NCBI GenBank assembly: GCA_029168955.1
Contig: JAPDOI010000150.1
Coordinates: 1 to 64,000 of the forward strand
Direction: 5' to 3'
From: Aplectana chamaeleonis
Taxonomy: Eukaryota > Nematoda > Chromadorea > Rhabditida > Cosmocercidae
DNA length: 64,000 nucleotides
The notes beneath the pieces were generated by a model. The model ran no database searches and was not told where the DNA came from. It worked only from the letters and a program-made list of their open reading frames with translations. The position numbers and the translations under genes are program-made. This document shows, one piece after another, positions 1 to 11,580 of the stretch. The first letter of the stretch is position 1. Every line of letters starts with the position of its first letter.

Positions 1-2760
1 GCGCCGCTCGAAGGCGCGACAGCATGCAATGGAAGAGTACCGATCAAGCGACGCCGCACGATCGATTCCCTTCCATTGCATGCTACCGTGCCTTTCAGCG
101 GCGAGAGTCTAATCGGCCCCTTACTTGCGCCTCATCTCCGTTTGTGGCACATTCACTGATGTTATCTGACAATAAGTGACTTCAGGTGTACTGCCCGGTG
201 GAAAATGAATGGAAGTGCGGGAAACAAATGACAGAGGCAAGATGTCTTTCAGCTGCTGTGGCACTAGACGGATACTTGTACGGTAAATATCTGGCTAACT
301 TGTGGTAAACGCAGCCTCGCAAGTTTCTAAGGTCTCAAACTTCGTGAGCGTCGCAACTCCTGCTGCAGCTGAACCAGCATAGCTGTATACGATGACTCTA
401 GTCTCAGAAAGAACGCTCTCGAATCCAATTCTGTGTCACACAATTTTTAGTAACTTCTGGGCGATGAAGAAACCTGTATATCCTTGCCTCATCTAGTAGT
501 AGTTTATCAGATGCCTTGCTGGGAAAGCAGGGAAGCAGATCAGTAGTCGATATGATATGCATCAAGCCGATATCATAGAAGGACACATGTCCATGAAAAC
601 CGAGTTGTATACGAAAGAGGAGGTGTTCGAACTGCATCACGGTTCGATATGGGTTTTGGTGGTTCTTCCTTCTATAGACGACACATTATATTTTATATTT
701 ATTAAAACCAGTAGGAAAGCACCATGTGACGGTTGATTAGAACCTTCCTAATAGAGTTCACTACTATTGCATATAGGGTTTCATTTCGTTCACTATTCCA
801 TTTTCTCATTCCCTTACATTTCAATATTTCATCTCTACAAGTTCTATTACTTTACGCTGGTTAGTCCGCAGTTCTAAGAAGGAGCCAAATGGGACAGTGT
901 TCACCAGGGCTGGGGCTGACTATACTGAATTAGTCTGAAGGCGGATCTGATCATAGCGATTGCCGCCTCATTAGGCGGAGGGCGAAGTGCCAATCCTGAC
1001 TGCCAGAGAAGAGCGGAGCCGAGCCCCGTTGGAGTGCCTCGCCCGCCTTTTACGGAGGACAAAGGCGGGACCGCAGTGTAAGCTTGTGTAACTGCGGGGT
1101 AGCTGATTCTAAAAATATCGTGAAACTGATGATAGTTCACGACATGAGGTACCGCTTTTCCCCGATTCTGTAAGCAGTTCTAGGTGTCCCACGTATGAAG
1201 CGGAGGAGGAAGCATTGGAATATAACATTTGATCGGGAGAATCTCAACAGTTGTACCGCTCCGCTGCCCAGGCGCACCACGTTAACCGCATTTAAACATT
1301 GGAGGAAAGCTATACATCGAAGAATTTTACTCGGAAAATGAGTAAGGAAATTTGAAAAATTAGCTAATACTTTCAAAAAGTCGTCTGTAAACATAAGTCG
1401 GGATCATACTTCCCTCGGCCAGCGACAGTGCCTCTCATGCATACTGATTTCCCAGCTGTATTGCTGGTAAGGTCTGGCTGAATGAGTTGTCGCCCTCGCT
1501 GTCCGCGACTGTTGATCGGCCGTCGCGAAGGCTTTTTTTCGGATCTGTGAATCGACTAGCTTAATTCACCGACGAATTGTGAATAATATTCCAATCAGCC
1601 GATCCTTATTCGTGGGAAGGCTCATCCGAGAAATGTCTCTGGGACGTCCGACGTGCACGCCTACCGCGTGGGCGTATAGTCTCACTCGAACAGACCTCAA
1701 TTACTGCCTCGTTTTCGCTGAAAGTTTAACTCCGTACATAGAGGGAGCGTTCGGTGGTGAAGGCCCATCAGCTAGAAAGCCGATCATTCGAAAATTTCTG
1801 CCTCTGATCCAATGTTTAGTGGAGGGCTGAGGAAGGTCAGCATGTTCATGTTCATTTTCATGTTTATTACATAAGGTATACTTACGTTAAGGTAGTCGAA
1901 TATATAAACGAGTGATGACAAAGCGAACATATCAACAAGACGATAGAACGTAGGCAATAGTCTGTGTAAACTCACGATCCTTCAAACAGACACAACGGAA
2001 AAATGTGGAGTAAAAGAAACAAAGAAAGGTAAAAATACGCAGGAAAAAGGGAGCCAAAGACTGATACGGCAAACTTAATTGTCTGACAGAAACCTGTTTG
2101 CAGCGCTTGAGAAACCAGGTAGTGTGCTGGTAATCTGAAAACGCTTACTAAGCTCAAAGTATTCGGAACTGGCACGACAGACGAAGGAGTTGGCCTTCAG
2201 AGAAGATCTGGCTCGAGGTATTTGGAGTTTTAGTGTGGGACCTCGTGTAATCGACCGCCTAAGAGAGAAAATTCTGCCCGAGCGAGGTGTTAAAACTCCG
2301 GGAGCCTCTCGGGGAGGTGCAGAGTCCACTCGACGTGCTAGGCAGTTAGATAGGAAGGTCTCTCGGCGTGTAGGCGGGAGGACTTGTAGCCGCCGTGAGG
2401 AAGGGCGGAGAGGATTGTGGCTGCCCGCTACGTCGATCGCCCGCAGCGGAATTTGATGTCTTTCTGGAAAACACGTTCACCCGCATTATTGGTGCCGCGT
2501 ATGCCACGCCCTCGAAAATGCATGGGTACCGAAGCTTGGGTACTGGTTATACACTGGCGGGATGAAAACGTCCTGTGATTACATTTCTACAGCTTCCCGC
2601 GTGGTATGCGCTCTCTCATACAAGCCTTGTCGCATTCCAGAGAATTAGAACTCTTTCATTCTCTCTTCTTCAATCGTAGAAATACTGCGGAAAACTTTTC
2701 CTACTCTATCACACACTCATCTCATTGTGAAGTTGCGTATGCTATTTCATCGTGTTTTGC
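1..2760. other. Intergenic DNA with no recognisable gene
   Basis: All open frames here are short, with no recognisable domain and no convincing splice structure. A 15-bp inverted repeat, AGCATGCAATGGAAG, lies at 21-35 with its complement at 70-84 and could form a hairpin or be the end of an element cut by the window edge. I see nothing else to annotate before the upstream LTR. Confidence 0.5.
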
Positions 2761-2803
2761 AAACTTGAGCAAGAAAATTGGCTGATAGAAGTTGGCAAGT
2801 TAC

Positions 2804-3150
2804 TGTTGTGTACGGGACACAATCGGTGTGCAAAAGGTTCATTCCAAAAGGGGCCACACTCAGGTGGCAGTGCAAAAAGGTACAGCAAAAAGATCGGTGG
2901 GAATAGTAGTGAGGCGAGTGGTGCGTTGTCAGCTTGGCTGACGGTGGTGGTGGCGTGGCAGCTACGACGTCGACGGTGGTGCAGGAATGGCTGTGGTAGA
3001 AGAAATCCGAATCTGTAACAGTGCGGCGGCAGGGGTTTATATAGCGCGGTGGGTGGTTTGTGATTGGCCGGTTTTCGCGCCTTGATCAAACCGCTACCAA
3101 CATGGTGATCATTCGATAAATCAACTGATATTTGATCTCCCATCACAACA
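2804..3150 (-). repeat. 3' LTR of the Gypsy element
   Basis: On the plus strand this begins TGTTGTGTACGGG and ends CCCATCACAACA, giving the inverted TGTTGTG/CACAACA termini typical of LTRs. It aligns along its length with 12,672-12,987 but is about 30 bp longer, mainly through a block near 3,090-3,118 absent from the other copy. Scattered substitutions between the two suggest the insertion is not recent. A TATATA stretch near 3,038 could be promoter-like, but this is not shown. Confidence 0.93.
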
Positions 3151-3166
3151 CCTCCCTTTTAAAGAG
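3151..3166 (-). other. Polypurine tract of the Gypsy element
   Basis: Read on the minus strand, the run AAAAGGGAGG directly abuts the start of the 3' LTR. This is where a retroelement polypurine tract, the primer for second-strand DNA synthesis, is expected, and it fixes the element's orientation as minus. Confidence 0.75.
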
Positions 3167-3205
3167 GCGTTCTACGGTGAGGAGAACCATTTTGTTATCA
3201 ACCGA

Positions 3206-3421
3206 CTAAAGTTCATAGCGCTTTGGTTTGCTGCGCTTTTGGGTTGATCTTCGTAACGTAACTGGAGCAAACCCAACCGCTCGCGGTTTTCGAGCTCGCC
3301 TATCAACTACCCCTAGAGTTGCGCGACTCGTACTGGGTTGCTCATCGTTACTCTGTGTAGCGGTATCGGAGGGATCATCACTGGGTATGGCCACAGCTCT
3401 CGTGCTCTTGATCCGACCCAT
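3206..3421 (-). pseudogene. C-terminal tail of Gypsy Pol
   Basis: This open minus-strand segment ends 40 bases before the polypurine tract. Its last residues are basic and proline-containing (RRSTQKRSKPKRYEL then stop), which resembles the usual end of Gypsy polyproteins after the integrase C-terminal domain. It is cut off from the rest of Pol by the duplicated segment at 3,508-3,840. Confidence 0.6.
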
Positions 3422-3507
3422 CTTGACTAGTCTGTTCTGGCACTCTTTCAGAGCGGAGCGGTTTCAAACAAATCCAAGGGCAGATCTCGCGAGTAGGCAT
3501 TGTCGTA

Positions 3508-3840
3508 GACTCTGTTTCATTTTAAGTGAACTCGTGTTTTCGGTTATCAAAGCGCGGAGCGGTGGCTTTTTTTGTCAAAACCTCCTTATCACTGGTTATA
3601 TTTCACCATGGCCCACCGCTCCGCTGCTGGTGATAATCAAAATCAACAGGTCACTACGGCTGTACCAGAGCTAGACTCTGTTTCTATTTTAGTGAACTCG
3701 TGTTTTCCGGTTGTCAAGCGCGGGGCAGTGGCTTTATCCAAACCTCTTATCACTGGTTATATTTCACCATAGCTTACACTTCCGCTGCTGGTGATAATCA
3801 AAATCTTGGTCACTTTACGGCTGCCAGTTTGCCTATGACT
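3508..3840. repeat. Two-copy tandem duplication, period about 166 bp, inside Pol
   Basis: The words GACTCTGTTTC, GTGAACTCGTGTTTT, CACTGGTTATATTTCACCAT and CTGCTGGTGATAATCAAAATC (partly diverged) recur about 160-166 bp apart. The second copy runs into Pol sequence, and the first copy repeats part of it (GGTCACT...ACGGCTG). This means the duplication arose after a foreign piece had entered Pol. A third, inverted relative of the core lies at about 10,178-10,246. Confidence 0.7.
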
Positions 3841-4640
3841 CAATACTGCTTTACCTCGCATTTGGTTTGCATGTTTGCGAACTCTTCGACCTGCAATGTC
3901 GACTTCGTACATGACTTTTCTAATGGTCTTTACCACTGCCCCTTGAGTTCATTTGAAATTGGATGCTCCATTGTAATCCTTTACTAGGACAGTGTCTCCG
4001 GGTGAAAAGTCTCGGTGTTTCGTACCATTTTTCCCATTGAATTGTTCTACAATCTTTTTCCGATGGTCAGCGGCACTGTCTGGTTCTCCCTGCGCTTCTG
4101 ATGGTCTAAGCATTCTCAAGCGGTTTCTAAGCTTTCTTCCCAGGAAAACTTCCGCGGGGCAGTTGCCTTGCAGAGAAGAATTAGGTGTTGTGCGTAAGCC
4201 AGCAACACTGCGTTTAGACAGACACTTTCTGGGCGAGCGGACGACCTCCCCTTCCCCTTTACGCTTCTTAATCCCTCTTTTGCAGGATATCCACGAATCT
4301 TTCTGCTTGACCATTTGAGTGAGGTTGGTACGGTGGTGTTCTTACATTGTTAACACCTCGTTCTTCGCACATCTGCTTGAAAAGCTCGGATGCGAATTGT
4401 GTTCCATTATCGCTCATTAGCGTCTTTGGATTTCCATAGCGTGCGAAAAGCTCTTTCAACAGCTTCACCGTTGTTCCAACTGTGATATTTTTCAACTCAA
4501 ACATCTCGGGCCATCTACACAAGGCGTCGACAACGATCATATAGTACACTCCTTCCATTGCGCCAGAAAAATCAACAGGAACTCGCTCCCATACATTTTC
4601 TGGTGTCTTCCAGGTTTTCAGAGGTGCTTTAGGCCCCCGC
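3809..4640 (-). pseudogene. Gypsy integrase catalytic core and C-terminal domain
   Basis: The minus-strand translation shows the three acidic positions of a retroelement DDE integrase: the first in the block PVDFSGAMEG, the second in MSDNGTQF, and the glutamate in HSNGQAE. A C-terminal part follows in another frame, with GDTVLVKDYN and a small beta-barrel-like segment (VMYEVDIAGRRVRKHANQ). Integrase would join retroelement cDNA to the host genome. The core and tail lie in different frames and a stop falls after NFK, so it cannot be made as one protein. The MITE at 4,632-5,275 separates it from its zinc-binding domain. Confidence 0.88.
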
Positions 4641-5275
4641 CAGACTTCGTCGAAAAACCTGCTGAGACCGAATGAGTCCGCGGCGGAAAAACCGTCCCTG
4701 ACCGTCTGCAAGCGACTGAGTCCGGTTGCCCCCAGCGCCAACCAGTTCCTCTGCGAAACACGCAATCGATAGTCTAGTGACGATTATCACCTCAGCTGTG
4801 AATCGGAACGTATTTGGTGGCTAATTTTTCTTGTTTTCAACATGTCTTTGTCTTCAACTCGTAAACCATTTTTAAGAATCATCATTGGACAGATGATTTT
4901 TTTTGCATGAGATGAACATGATTTCCGTATCAGCAGTAGGTGGGGCAGAGCGCAGACGACGAGAGTTGGTGAGATGCGGCGGGACTCGGCAGGTCGCAGT
5001 CGGCCGAAAAAAATGCACCCAAATCACGTGAGAAACTCCTATATCGATCGGGTGGGGTGAGGATGAATTTGGTTGGGGTGCAGCGGGACTCAGTCGGTGC
5101 ATTGGTCCCGCTCTTGTACGCATGAGAACCATCAGTATCGACCGGGGTGATTGCGGTGGGCACCAGACGGTCGCAGTCGAACTCAGTGGGTTAATTTTTT
5201 TGCTGCCGTCTCCTACGAATTCGGTGCGTATCGACCCGGTGGGACTCAGTAGATCCACCGACTCTGACGGGGGCC
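4632..5275. mobile_element. PIF/Harbinger-like MITE inserted in integrase (TTA target duplication)
   Basis: The element is flanked by TTA on both sides (4,629-4,631 and 5,276-5,278). Its ends are inverted: GGCCCCCGCCAGA on the left and the complement of GGCCCCCGTCAGA on the right. The integrase reading resumes across it, with ...SPTKAP before and KAPLKTW after, so removing it rejoins the gene. It has no transposase-like frame. A 3-bp TWA duplication with G-rich ends is known for PIF/Harbinger; the family assignment is inferred from this alone. Confidence 0.8.
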
Positions 5276-5490
5276 TTAGTCGGAGATTTTAATTGCAGTT
5301 GGCAATCAGCGCAACTTTTCACAACCTTTTCGCAGTCTCCATCGATATTTGGCCAGTATACATAGCTTCGCGCTAGTCCTTTCATCCTGACGATCCCAGG
5401 ATGGTCATAGTGCAGCTCTTTGATAACTTCCTGTCTGAGCGTCCCTGACACGACAATTTTATCGCTTACCATCACGCAGCCTTGCACTAT
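5276..5490 (-). pseudogene. Gypsy integrase N-terminal zinc-binding (H2C2) domain
   Basis: The minus-strand frame carries the His-His/Cys-Cys pattern of retroelement integrases: LHYDHPGIVRMKGLARSY, then WPNIDGD and CADCQ. This domain supports integrase multimerisation and DNA binding. It ends at the MITE boundary at 5,275 and its upstream side is lost at the next MITE (5,504). Confidence 0.88.
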
Positions 5491-5503
5491 CGATAACGAT
5501 TAA

Positions 5504-5983
5504 AGGCAGTGTTCACGATAAGAATCGTTTTTCTGCTTTTCCGCCTATCTTGAAAACGGTGCCATTCTGATTCCAAAAGAAATCGTACAAGACCTTCTGG
5601 GAACGGAGTTATGGTCCCTTGAAAATTGAGCTACGGAAGCATGGTGGACGAGTTGTTCGAGGCTTGTAATTCCCGCCTTTTGCAGCCGACGTATGCGAGC
5701 TGACCTGGGTAAAGAGAGAAGTTGAGGATGAAGGGAAGAACGGGGCTATTGATCGGAAACTGTCGCTCATCTCACAATCTCGAGCATGCATTTCTGTTCA
5801 CGTCGGTGGGCGTGGAAAGTGCATCTGGGGTTTGACGAGTTGCCGGGTGTCCAACTTTGGGGCCGAAGGGGACCGTTCCGAGCTCATTTTTCGTAGTTTT
5901 TTCAACGTTAGGGTAACGCTAGGCCCCTCAGCTGCCGGTCTCCACGTAAAAATCAGACATGATTTTTATCGCGGACTTTGCCT
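5504..5983. mobile_element. TTAA-flanked MITE, AGGCAG family, copy 1
   Basis: TTAA stands at 5,500-5,503 and 5,984-5,987. The left end reads AGGCAGTGTTCACGATAA and the right end is an imperfect inverse (complement AGGCAAAGTCCGCGATAA). The interior matches the copy at 58,569-59,043 over most of its length, with words such as TCGTACAAGACCTTCTGGGA and TATGCGAGCTGA shared. There is no coding capacity. The TTAA duplication is typical of piggyBac-type and related MITEs, but no transposase is present to prove the superfamily. Confidence 0.82.
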
Positions 5984-6289
5984 TTAACGTTTATAGTAAA
6001 ACTGCTTCAAATCAGCTTTGGCAACTTTTGGCCACTTCCTAGTATCCAGCATCGAAACTTTTCAGCTTTCGCAGCAGAACATCTTTTTCGAAGTGTGCTC
6101 CACGAAATCATATTTGCCGTGATGGGCAACCGACGAATAGCGTGTGCAAACACTCACTCACTCACTCACTCATCCCGTTAGCTGGCGGCTGGCGGAGCAG
6201 GATGACCTCTCAACCAGTACACTGCTGTAGGTGCCATAGGAGCTCTTGTGGCCTGAACGATACGCCCTTCCATTCAGTACGGTTCGCAG

Positions 6290-7390
6290 CAATTAATCTA
6301 GCATTAAGGACACTGCACCGTTGGGACTTCCAGATCCGCCTCGACTTGCTTTTAAATCCACGTCTCTTTTTCGGGGCTGCTCTTTCAACCTTCCACAGTG
6401 CAGGGCGCTCTCTCCATAACAATCTGCGCGGAAGTCGGTTTGTTTCGATTCTGCCATACGTGTCCGGAACCATCGTAGCCTTCCTCGTTCGAATTTATGT
6501 TCTTCGATCGTGGGCTGGATGGTTCGCAAGTATCTCGGATATCTTCGTTCACGCATTCGATCTCTTAAAGTTATCCTGAGGATTTGCCGCAAACACCGCG
6601 TTTGGAAGACCTCCAGCCTGCTGTAATCCGACTTCAGCAACGTCTTACGACTCTGACCCGTACAGTAGGATTGGCACTATGAGCGCGCGAAACATCCAGC
6701 GGATCTTTGTCTCTGATTGACACATTACGCTTCTTCCATAAACACCAGCCCAGCGAAGCTGAAAGCAGCCGACGCCTCCGCCCGATCCCGCACAGTATCT
6801 CCGATGTAGCCACTACCTTTCGCTCTTTGCACCACCGGATCCGAGGTACTTGGCAGACTCTTTTCCGACTTGCTGAAGCTCAGCTCCCTCGAAGAACACA
6901 GAAGCACGTGAACCGTCCGACGTCATGACTTTAGTCTTCTCCTCTTATTAATCCACCCAGCCCATACGATTCCGCGATTTGTGCCATATCATTCGAACGT
7001 AAAAGCGTGGCTTCCATGCCGCAGTATCGGTGAACACTGCACCGTCGTCCGCAAACATCAAATCCGTGACAAAAATCGTTATCGCCAAATTGGACTCCTT
7101 CTTCTATTTTTCAAAGGTCTTTCTCATAATAGTATCGGACCACTTGGTAATAAAGAGGAGCGGTGAAATCACATCTCCCTGCCGGACGCCTGCATCGACT
7201 CTGAATTCTGCTTCGGATAGCTTGTTGTTTCCGACGCGGACACAGCTAGTCGAGCCTCTATAGTAATTTCCTGCAGAAGCTTCACCATTTTTCCTGGCAT
7301 GTGTTCGCATTCCATCGATTTCCATAAGGCGGGATAGTGCACGCAATCGAATGCCAGCAGATGAATGTGCAAACACTACATCCACGTCAA
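6290..7390 (-). pseudogene. LINE (non-LTR retrotransposon) reverse transcriptase fragment
   Basis: Minus-strand frames contain non-LTR RT signatures: a FDCVHYPALWKSM block, VRVGNNKLSEAEF, and GVRQGDVISPLLF. Further on is the post-RT block SRLEVFQTRCLRQILRI with a following RRYPRYL..RGRLRWF pattern. These are spread over several frames and the catalytic YxDD region is not visible, so the copy is dead and internally deleted. It directly follows the Gypsy RNase H reading (...RHPLVEED), so it probably inserted into the LTR element. Confidence 0.78.
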
Positions 7391-7429
7391 CCTCCACTAA
7401 GGCGACTACGCGATCTTCTTCAACTAGGG

Positions 7430-7840
7430 GATGTCTCTGTATCAGCCTTGACAAACCACCAGCTTGTCCAAACGAATCCGCCTTAATATATTCAATTTCG
7501 AAATCATAGCCTATCAGCATTGTTGCCCAACGCATCAGACGGTTGTCTGAGTGGATCGGTATGCCTTTTTTGCTACCAAAAAATGGCCAGCAGCGGCTTC
7601 AGGTCAGTTCGGAGCGTAAAACGTCTCCCGTTGACAAATTTATGGAACTTTTTTATTGCCTCCACGGGACCCAAAGCATCTTTTCCGATCTGGGCATAAT
7701 TATTTTCTGCGACTATTAGTGATTTCGAGCCTTGGGCGATTGGCATTTCTGCTCCATCAGGCATTTTGTGCGAGATCACATACCCGATCCCACAATCGCA
7801 AGCATCAGCAGCTTTGATTGGTTTCTTTCTAGGATCTTAA
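7430..7840 (-). pseudogene. Gypsy RNase H domain
   Basis: The minus-strand translation reads DACDCGIGYVISHKMPDG, then AENNYAQIGKDALG, then VNGRRFTLRTDLKPLLAIF, followed after a frame change by RLMRWATMLIGYDFEIEYI. This is the RT-linked RNase H layout of Ty3/Gypsy elements. The domain degrades the RNA strand of the RNA-DNA hybrid. It is broken by a stop after the FW near 7,573 and by a frameshift. Confidence 0.86.
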
Positions 7841-7974
7841 TGTGTCAAGTTCAAATCTGACATCAACACTTCAGTTTTTCGAACGCTGTTTCATGTGTGT
7901 GTTTTCATATCCATTTAAGGTCTTTTTTCAGCGAAGCAATCCAGAAAGTGAGATCCACATATAGCCTTCATCTC

Positions 7975-8325
7975 AGAGCAAATCGGGGGACTCTCCCAGG
8001 AAAATTTCTTTGAGAGCAGGTCTGCTGCATAATATTCAGCGGGAGAATCACTAGAAAAAAGAGTGGGCGTTGCTCGGTTCGGGAGTCCCGCTCAGGCAAG
8101 TCGGGGACTCTCCCGCGGAAGTTCCGAGAGCGGGTCTGCTGCCTAACACCCAGCGGGAGAGTCGCCAGAAACAAATGTGAGCGATGCTGGGATCAGGAGT
8201 CGGTGGATGACGGTTGATGGTGCCCAACACCAGCGGAGAGTCGCTGGTGAAACAAATGTGAGCGATGCTGGGATCGTGGAGTCCCGGTGGATGACAGTTG
8301 ATGGTGATCACGAATGAACACGTTG
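7975..8325. repeat. Degenerate tandem repeats rich in GGGAGTC/GACTCTCCC words
   Basis: The segment TCGGGGACTCTCCC recurs at about 7,983 and 8,101 (118 bp apart). AACAAATGTGAGCGATGCTG recurs about 80 bp apart near 8,170 and 8,250. The block lies between the RNase H and RT parts of the Gypsy element and codes for nothing recognisable, so it is foreign DNA in that element. The following 8,326-8,585 is likewise unexplained. Confidence 0.6.
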
Positions 8326-8585
8326 TGATGTGTTTATCACGTGGTCCGCGTACCGCGGCAAAGATTACGTCTTTGTCGTGGACCCAAGCGGGGACATTCT
8401 CCGCCGTGGAACCGCGACAACCCGGGGCGGCTTGCTTTTGGTGAATATTAAAATGAATAACTCGTTAAGTCAATCACGTCATCGTTCGGCTGTTCGTTGG
8501 GGGTTTCCCGCTAGGCCTTTAGGTAGTGTCCCGACCGTAATTAAGACGTCATCACGAGCACCGCGATGCTGCACTCCCGCTGCCT

Positions 8586-9260
8586 TTATCGTATGACTCC
8601 GCGTAGGTCTGTGTTTTTTTCTCCTATCGGGGTCTTACGCGGAGTGTCCCCCGGTTTGCCAGAGATATTTGGAATGAAGGACGAGTAGTTCGTAACCATG
8701 CCTAGGAATGCGCGCAACTGTGCCACATTCTGTGGTGCTGGCATTTTAGTAATGGCAGCCACCTCTGGATTAGGATGACGTCCATCACGGTCCACAACGA
8801 ACCCGAGAAAACGGATTTCTGGTTTTGCATTTTTCCAGGCTTACTCGAAAACCGTATTCTTTGATTCGTTCGAATGAAGCATTAATGTTTTTCTATGCCC
8901 TTCAGGTGTCTTTCCGACTACCAGAATGTCGTCCAGGTAAGCTGCTACTCCTTCCAGACCAGAAATCATCTTGTTCATGATGTTTTGAAAAATTCCTGGC
9001 GCTGTCTTGATACCTAAAGGCAACCTTTTGCATTGATATAGACCCTTGTGTGTATTGATCATTACCAACTTTTGGGCCTCATCCGTAGTTGCACATGAAG
9101 GTAAGCATCCGAAAAGTCAATCTGTGAGAAGACCGTTCCACCATTCAATGATGCGAAAATATCATCCGGATTGGGAACAGGATACTAATATGCCTCCAAG
9201 GCGTTCTTCAAACCAGTTGAAAAATCCGCGCAGACTCTCATTTTGCCATTCGCTACGCTC
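8586..9260 (-). pseudogene. Gypsy reverse transcriptase
   Basis: On the minus strand the RT palm can be followed in blocks: NGKMRVCADFSTGL, PDDIFASLNGG, FSQIDFSDAYL (first catalytic Asp), INTHKGLYQCKRLPLGIK, then AYLDDILVVG with the YxDD catalytic pair, and finally the connection segment QNVAQLRAFLGMVTNYSSFI. The frame changes before INTHKG and again after YLDD. The N-terminal fingers are missing beyond about 9,260, where a LINE tail begins. Confidence 0.9.
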
Positions 9261-9261
9261 T

Positions 9262-9545
9262 AAGGATGCTTCCAAGTCCTGTCTGGAAACGGCCGCCTGG
9301 ACGTGGGCGAAAGTTTTGGACGGATGTGGTGAAGAAGGAGGATTTGGAAATCACTCGGCATTGAGAAAGGCAATTCAGGCGCTGATGTTTTACTTCGCAG
9401 GAAGTGGAATAGCGATCAATGGATGGATTGTGTTCGAATTATAGCCGAGGACCGTGACCAATGGACACGGCTGGACTACTCAGGACGGCACACCTCGGTG
9501 AAGATGCGGAATGACCGCGTCAGGCGAAAGCCAACCGTTTAAGTC
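9262..9545 (+). pseudogene. C-terminal fragment of a LINE on the plus strand
   Basis: Plus-strand frames give RKFWTDVVKKEDLE and, after a frame change, VRIIAEDRDQWTRLDYSG. This resembles the common LINE ending in which a PxxRWxD block is followed by a DRxxWxxL block. It abuts the truncated Gypsy RT. Only the last 80 or so codons remain. Confidence 0.55.
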
Positions 9546-9795
9546 AAAAGTAAGTCAAGTCACCTTTACATGAGTTGCCTCGCTTCGGCAGTCACGACTT
9601 TGACCACTTCTACCACAGTCTTAACATTCTGATGTTCTTTTTTTTCCTTCTGGAATGGGCCTTTTCTGACCTCTCAAACATCATCTGAATCCTCTTCAAT
9701 CATCTTCGACGTCTTCAGCAACGTCATGCTCCACAATCACACTCTTTATAGATCTCATGAAGTGTAGGCTTCCGGTCAGGTATGTGCGGCGATTG

Positions 9796-11550
9796 CCGTT
9801 CGCCGTCTGTCATTTGCTGGCCGTTTTTGGGTTTTTTTGTCGTTTGCCGGAATTTTTGTTGTTATTCCGGCAAAACTTTTTGTTGTTATTCCGGCAAATT
9901 GAAAGGAAACGCCCTCTTTGTTCACGGTCATGTAGGTACAAGTAGTAAGCAGATAATGCGTTGTTCGCTAAACCGTTGTCCGGGGGTTTTGGCTTGTCTA
10001 TTTTCCACTTAGCCGCCTGGCCATTTCGGCACAAGATAATGAAAATGAAAATCTGTTCGCACTCTCAGTATATGTATTCTGCTATGAAAGCGTGCAGGCG
10101 TGGACGCGTGAGTGGAGCGTTTACGATGAGTTCTGTTTCCGAGTTCTCTGCAGATACAGATTCTGGAGCAAATCTAGTGGGCTCTCAATTTCGATTATCA
10201 CCAGCAGCGGAGCGTCGGGCCTTGGAGAAATATAACATGTCATAAGGATGCTTTGATGAGAAAGTGCCCGCTCGTTGCTTGTGGTGGTCAAAATTGAATG
10301 CCCACTAAAAGTGCGTTCTGAGGGCGGCGTGCCATACCTCCACTCCGCTCAGAGGGGCAGCTAATACGTATCAAATGCCACATCTATTCCGTGGAAAAAG
10401 AGGGGAAAGCTAGAGACATGCATGCAAAGATTTGACGTAAAACCAGTTTGATTCTTGACCGGCGTTGTGGTAGGACCATCTCAAGCTTCGATGCGACAGT
10501 ACTGAACTATTACTAATGATGACTACCTTTTACGGTACACTGCTATCCCGTCAATCGTCGTCTTACCACAGAGCAAGGGGAAGGCTGGGAGGAAGCCACC
10601 TCACTTACATAATTTTCTAACAGATTCTGGTGTAGCTAGAAGAAGCAGGACGCATTTTAGTGATACACGAGGGCGTGGACGCTGAGGAAGTTTGCCGCGG
10701 CAGTGCCAGGAAGGTACCGCGACCTTCGACTGTGCCGCGATAGTTCCATGGCAGTTCCGCAGCGCCTCCGTGATGATTACTGTGCCGTGGAGGTTCTACT
10801 GCCGTGTGCTTAGGGTCGACAACACACGCAACATTGCCGCCACAGTTTCGCGGAGGTTCTGCGTTAAAACCGCACGGGCTCTTAGAGGATGCATTAGCGA
10901 TTCCGCGTCGACTGCGATGCACTGTTCTGTGTGGTGGAACGAGATTTTCGCATGTTCAATAGCCCAAAATTTGGGGGACATCCCGTATCTCCTAGTGCGA
11001 GATAACAGGGCTACCCTTTGTCCCTATCAGACAGAGGACGTAGGCACCTCAGGTGTGTATTGTTGTTCTTAGGCCCACCCAGTTGTATTATGACTCATTT
11101 CATATGAGTTACTCGCAGTCGGTGCTATATTTGTTTGTACGCGGCCGCTCATCGCGGAGCCGCAGGGCAATAAGGCGAAGTCGCGGCGGCACCGTCGTGG
11201 GGCTGTCTAGACATTGCCGCTGAGACTGCGATAGTGCTGTTTCGGTGCCCGTAGGTGCCGAAGCGGCTTTCTAGCGAAGCCGCAGCGACGATTTCCTTGA
11301 TTTTCATAGAGTCTCACATGTTTTGTTTCTGTTCATGTAATGTTTTGCTTTGGAATTATTCCCCTGAATTGGAATTATTAGAATGTTGGCATAAATATGT
11401 AAAAAAAAGAATCACATGTGAATAACTTTTGCATCAATCTAAGGAATGGGGGTTTTTTGCCGTTTGCCGTTTGATGGCCGTTTTTGGGATTTTTTTTGCC
11501 GATTGCCGTTTGCCGAAATTTCAAAATGGTTCGCCGTACATCCCTGCTTC
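9796..11550. repeat. Insertion block with TTTGCCG-type repeats, no gene
   Basis: This is a foreign stretch between Gag and RT. Near its edges (9,796-9,905 and 11,446-11,535) are clusters of GCCGTTTGCCG and TTCCGGCAAA words typical of dispersed nematode repeats. In between, about 10,690-10,870 and 11,150-11,290 contain GCCGCGG/CCGCAG-rich imperfect repeats. At 10,178-10,246 there is an inverted relative of the repeat at 3,508-3,840. No frame encodes a recognisable domain. Confidence 0.5.
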
Positions 11551-11580
11551 CGATGTTCCTATGCTTCCTTCTCTAAGAAA

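Noticed and set aside
4930..5258. Overlapping minus-strand frames between the integrase parts
   Set aside because: They lie entirely within the TTA-flanked MITE and have no domain.
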